This document shows positions 5,636 through 7,004 of a DNA stretch of 7,004 bases, piece after piece. The notes below the pieces were generated by a model. It was given only the letters and a program-made list of their open reading frames with translations, did not search any database and was not told the DNA's origin. Positions within the stretch are counted from its first letter, which is position 1. Every line of letters begins with the position of its first letter. This DNA is from Hydrogenimonas sp. (GTDB lineage Bacteria; Campylobacterota; Campylobacteria; Campylobacterales; Hydrogenimonadaceae): contig NZ_JAOZOZ010000009.1 in NCBI RefSeq assembly GCF_029933015.1, positions 16,674 to 23,677 on the forward strand, in the 5' to 3' direction. Made by a program: the position numbers and the translations under genes.

Positions 5636-6501
5636 GAATGACCCCCACATGTGTCACCTGCATCTTCTCCCAGGCCCTGAGGGTCTGTGAAACGCTGGGT
5701 GTCGACGACGCCACGACGAAAAAGGTGCTCGATGCGGTAGGATGCAGCGTACCGGAGTGGTCTTTCGACGAGACGCCGCCGCAGGTGGCGGCCCGCGTCT
5801 ATCCGATGATCGCGGAGATTCTCGAAACCGACGATATCTACCGCGATTTCAAAGAGGAAGCCACCGAACACGCCAAAGCCTTTCTTCCCTACATCGAAGC
5901 GATGATCGACAAGAGCGTCGATACCTTCCACGCCGCGCTGAAAGCGGCGGTGGCGGGCAACGTGATCGATCTGGCCGCGACGGAGCGGTTCGATCTGGAA
6001 GAGGAGGTCGCGAAAGTCTTCGAGACCCCCTTCGCCATCGACGACAGCGGGGAGATGCGGGAGATGCTGAGATCGGCTTCCGAAGTCCTGGTCATCGGCG
6101 ACAACGCCGGCGAGCACATTTTCGACAAGGTTCTGATGCAAAGACTCAAAACCCTCTTTCCTCAGATTCGTCTGGGATATGTGGTGCGCGGCGTGCCGAT
6201 CATCAACGACGTGACCCTCAAAGAGGCCGAGGATGCAGGAATCGGCGAAGTGGCCGATATTATCGACAGCGGTGTGGACACGCCCGGACTCGATCTTTCT
6301 CGGATGGGCGAAGAGATGCGCAGGCGCTACGAGAGTGCCGATCTTATCATCTCCAAAGGGATGGGGAACTACGAGTCCCTCAACGACACCTCGACGCGTC
6401 CGACATTCTATCTGCTGAAGGTCAAGTGCAATGTCGTGGCCGCCTCTTTGGGAAGAGAGGTGGGTGACATCATCTGTTACAAAGGGGAAAACGATGTTTG
6501 A
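5632..6501 (+). CDS. DUF89/ARMT1-like metal-dependent phosphatase (AF1104-type)
   Basis: This 289-residue protein fits the compact prokaryotic branch of DUF89 (PF01937). Members are metal-dependent phosphatases proposed to remove damaged or surplus phosphorylated metabolites; the human relative is ARMT1. It has an N-terminal C-x-x-C (residues 7 and 10) followed by F-S-Q-A-L, and A-G-N-V-I-D at 108-113. Next come V-I-G-D-N-A-G-E-H-I-F-D at 154-165, R-G-V-P-I-I-N-D-V-T at 186-195, and S-K-G-M-G-N-Y-E-S-L at 241-250. By analogy with family structures Asp157, Asn158 and Asp193 should bind the metal, with Lys242 near the phosphate. Start 5632 is preferred: it gives an ATGA overlap with the DUF3972 stop and follows GGGGAAGAG at 5620-5628. 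An ATG at 5638 is also possible, and the in-frame ATG at 5593 would add 13 unlikely residues. The substrate is unknown. I do not recall this gene at this place in C. jejuni. Confidence 0.88.
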   Translation: MRMTPTCVTCIFSQALRVCETLGVDDATTKKVLDAVGCSVPEWSFDETPPQVAARVYPMIAEILETDDIYRDFKEEATEHAKAFLPYIEAMIDKSVDTFHAALKAAVAGNVIDLAATERFDLEEEVAKVFETPFAIDDSGEMREMLRSASEVLVIGDNAGEHIFDKVLMQRLKTLFPQIRLGYVVRGVPIINDVTLKEAEDAGIGEVADIIDSGVDTPGLDLSRMGEEMRRRYESADLIISKGMGNYESLNDTSTRPTFYLLKVKCNVVAASLGREVGDIICYKGENDV

Positions 6502-6991
6502 AAAACTGGTCGACGAAAAACTGCTGCCCTTTCTCTTCACCCAGCCCAGGCATCCGATGCGGTTCAACGAACTGATGAAAGCGAACAAGCTGCTGGTGGA
6601 CAACATGCCTCTGGAAGGGCAGATCCCCGGGGTAAAACTGCGCCTTTTCCGCGCCTATCTTTTCATGTTTTTCGTCTTCAACGCCGTGCTGATCCCCCTG
6701 GCGATGATCTTTCACAAAATCCTGGCCAAAATAGACTGCCACGTGGCCATCGTACTGGCGGTCTTTTTCACGCTCTTTTTCTTCGGGGTCCTCTCCATTT
6801 TCAAACAGTGGGCGACGGAGAAGATGGCCGAAAAGATGATCAAAGAGGCCTGGAAGATCCACTTCCCCTACTACGATTACGAAAACTACCACACCAAAGT
6901 GGCCAAATTCTACGACGACGCCGTGGAGCGCAACGTCACCGGCGCCAATCTGGAGATGTACATCATGAACGCCCTGTCGCTGGAGCAGTGA
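6494..6991 (+). CDS. Two-helix membrane protein of unknown function
   Basis: I do not recognise this 165-residue protein. It has a soluble N-terminal part (residues 1-50, with L-L-P-F-L-F-T-Q-P near 10-18). Two hydrophobic helices lie at about 53-74 and 83-103, separated by a short K-I-D-C-H turn. The C-terminal cytoplasmic-looking region (104-165) is rich in Lys, Glu and Tyr, including F-P-Y-Y-D-Y-E-N-Y at 124-132. Basic residues flank the helices (K-L-R-L-F-R before, K-Q-W-A-T-E-K after), suggesting both ends are inside. The start at 6494 gives an 8-nt ATGTTTGA overlap with the DUF89 stop and follows AAGGGGA around 6482-6488. A start at 6431 would run 63 nt further back inside the DUF89 gene and is rejected. 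It closes the block seen here; only 13 nt follow and no next gene can be called. Confidence 0.8.
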   Translation: MFEKLVDEKLLPFLFTQPRHPMRFNELMKANKLLVDNMPLEGQIPGVKLRLFRAYLFMFFVFNAVLIPLAMIFHKILAKIDCHVAIVLAVFFTLFFFGVLSIFKQWATEKMAEKMIKEAWKIHFPYYDYENYHTKVAKFYDDAVERNVTGANLEMYIMNALSLEQ

Positions 6992-7004
6992 GGGGCCGCC
7001 TGTC

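Noticed and set aside
5742..6467. 241-codon + strand frame inside the DUF89 gene
   Set aside because: An Arg/Gly/Ser-rich shifted-frame shadow of a well-supported gene with all family motifs in the other frame.
6992..7004. Possible start of a next gene (glyQ follows in C. jejuni as I recall)
   Set aside because: Only 13 nt remain and no start codon or family sequence can be seen.

Overview
The window is a GC-rich, densely packed bacterial segment with every gene on the + strand. The best match is a Campylobacterota (epsilonproteobacterial) chromosome. The order CheZ-like phosphatase, U32 'peptidase', purE, DUF3972 is the order I recall from Campylobacter jejuni (Cj0700 to Cj0703) and, in part, Helicobacter pylori (HP0170/HP0169). 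DUF3972 is, as far as I know, essentially confined to this phylum. The base composition is high for the phylum and would suit a deep-sea or chemolithotrophic lineage such as Hydrogenimonas or Nitratifractor; that last step is inference.

Layout. Positions 1-2049 hold the C-terminal two thirds of an RND-type inner-membrane efflux pump, cut by the left edge. A strong sigma-70-like promoter (TTGAAA, 17 bp, TATAAT) begins inside its last codons and drives the next block. Block A (2105-4927) is a tightly coupled operon: cheZ-like phosphatase, U32 family protein (TrhP/PrtC type), a small two-helix membrane protein, and purE. The first three overlap by 8 nt at each junction. Positions 4928-5149 are a 222-bp gap holding a terminator-like hairpin and a striking 26-bp imperfect inverted repeat. 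Block B (5150-6991) is DUF3972 coiled-coil protein, DUF89/ARMT1-like metal-dependent phosphatase, and a second small two-helix membrane protein, joined by 4-nt and 8-nt overlaps. Only 13 nt remain after it.

Functionally the operons mix unrelated housekeeping tasks: chemotaxis signal termination (CheY-P dephosphorylation), probable Fe-S-dependent RNA hydroxylation (U32), de novo purine synthesis (PurE), and probable metabolite damage control (DUF89). Three genes (4051-4392, 5150-5635, 6494-6991) have no known function. No mobile-element genes, tRNA, rRNA or CRISPR were seen. The points most worth following are the CheZ-like protein with a FliM/CheZ-type CheY-docking-like peptide at each end, and the structured inverted repeat between the two operons.
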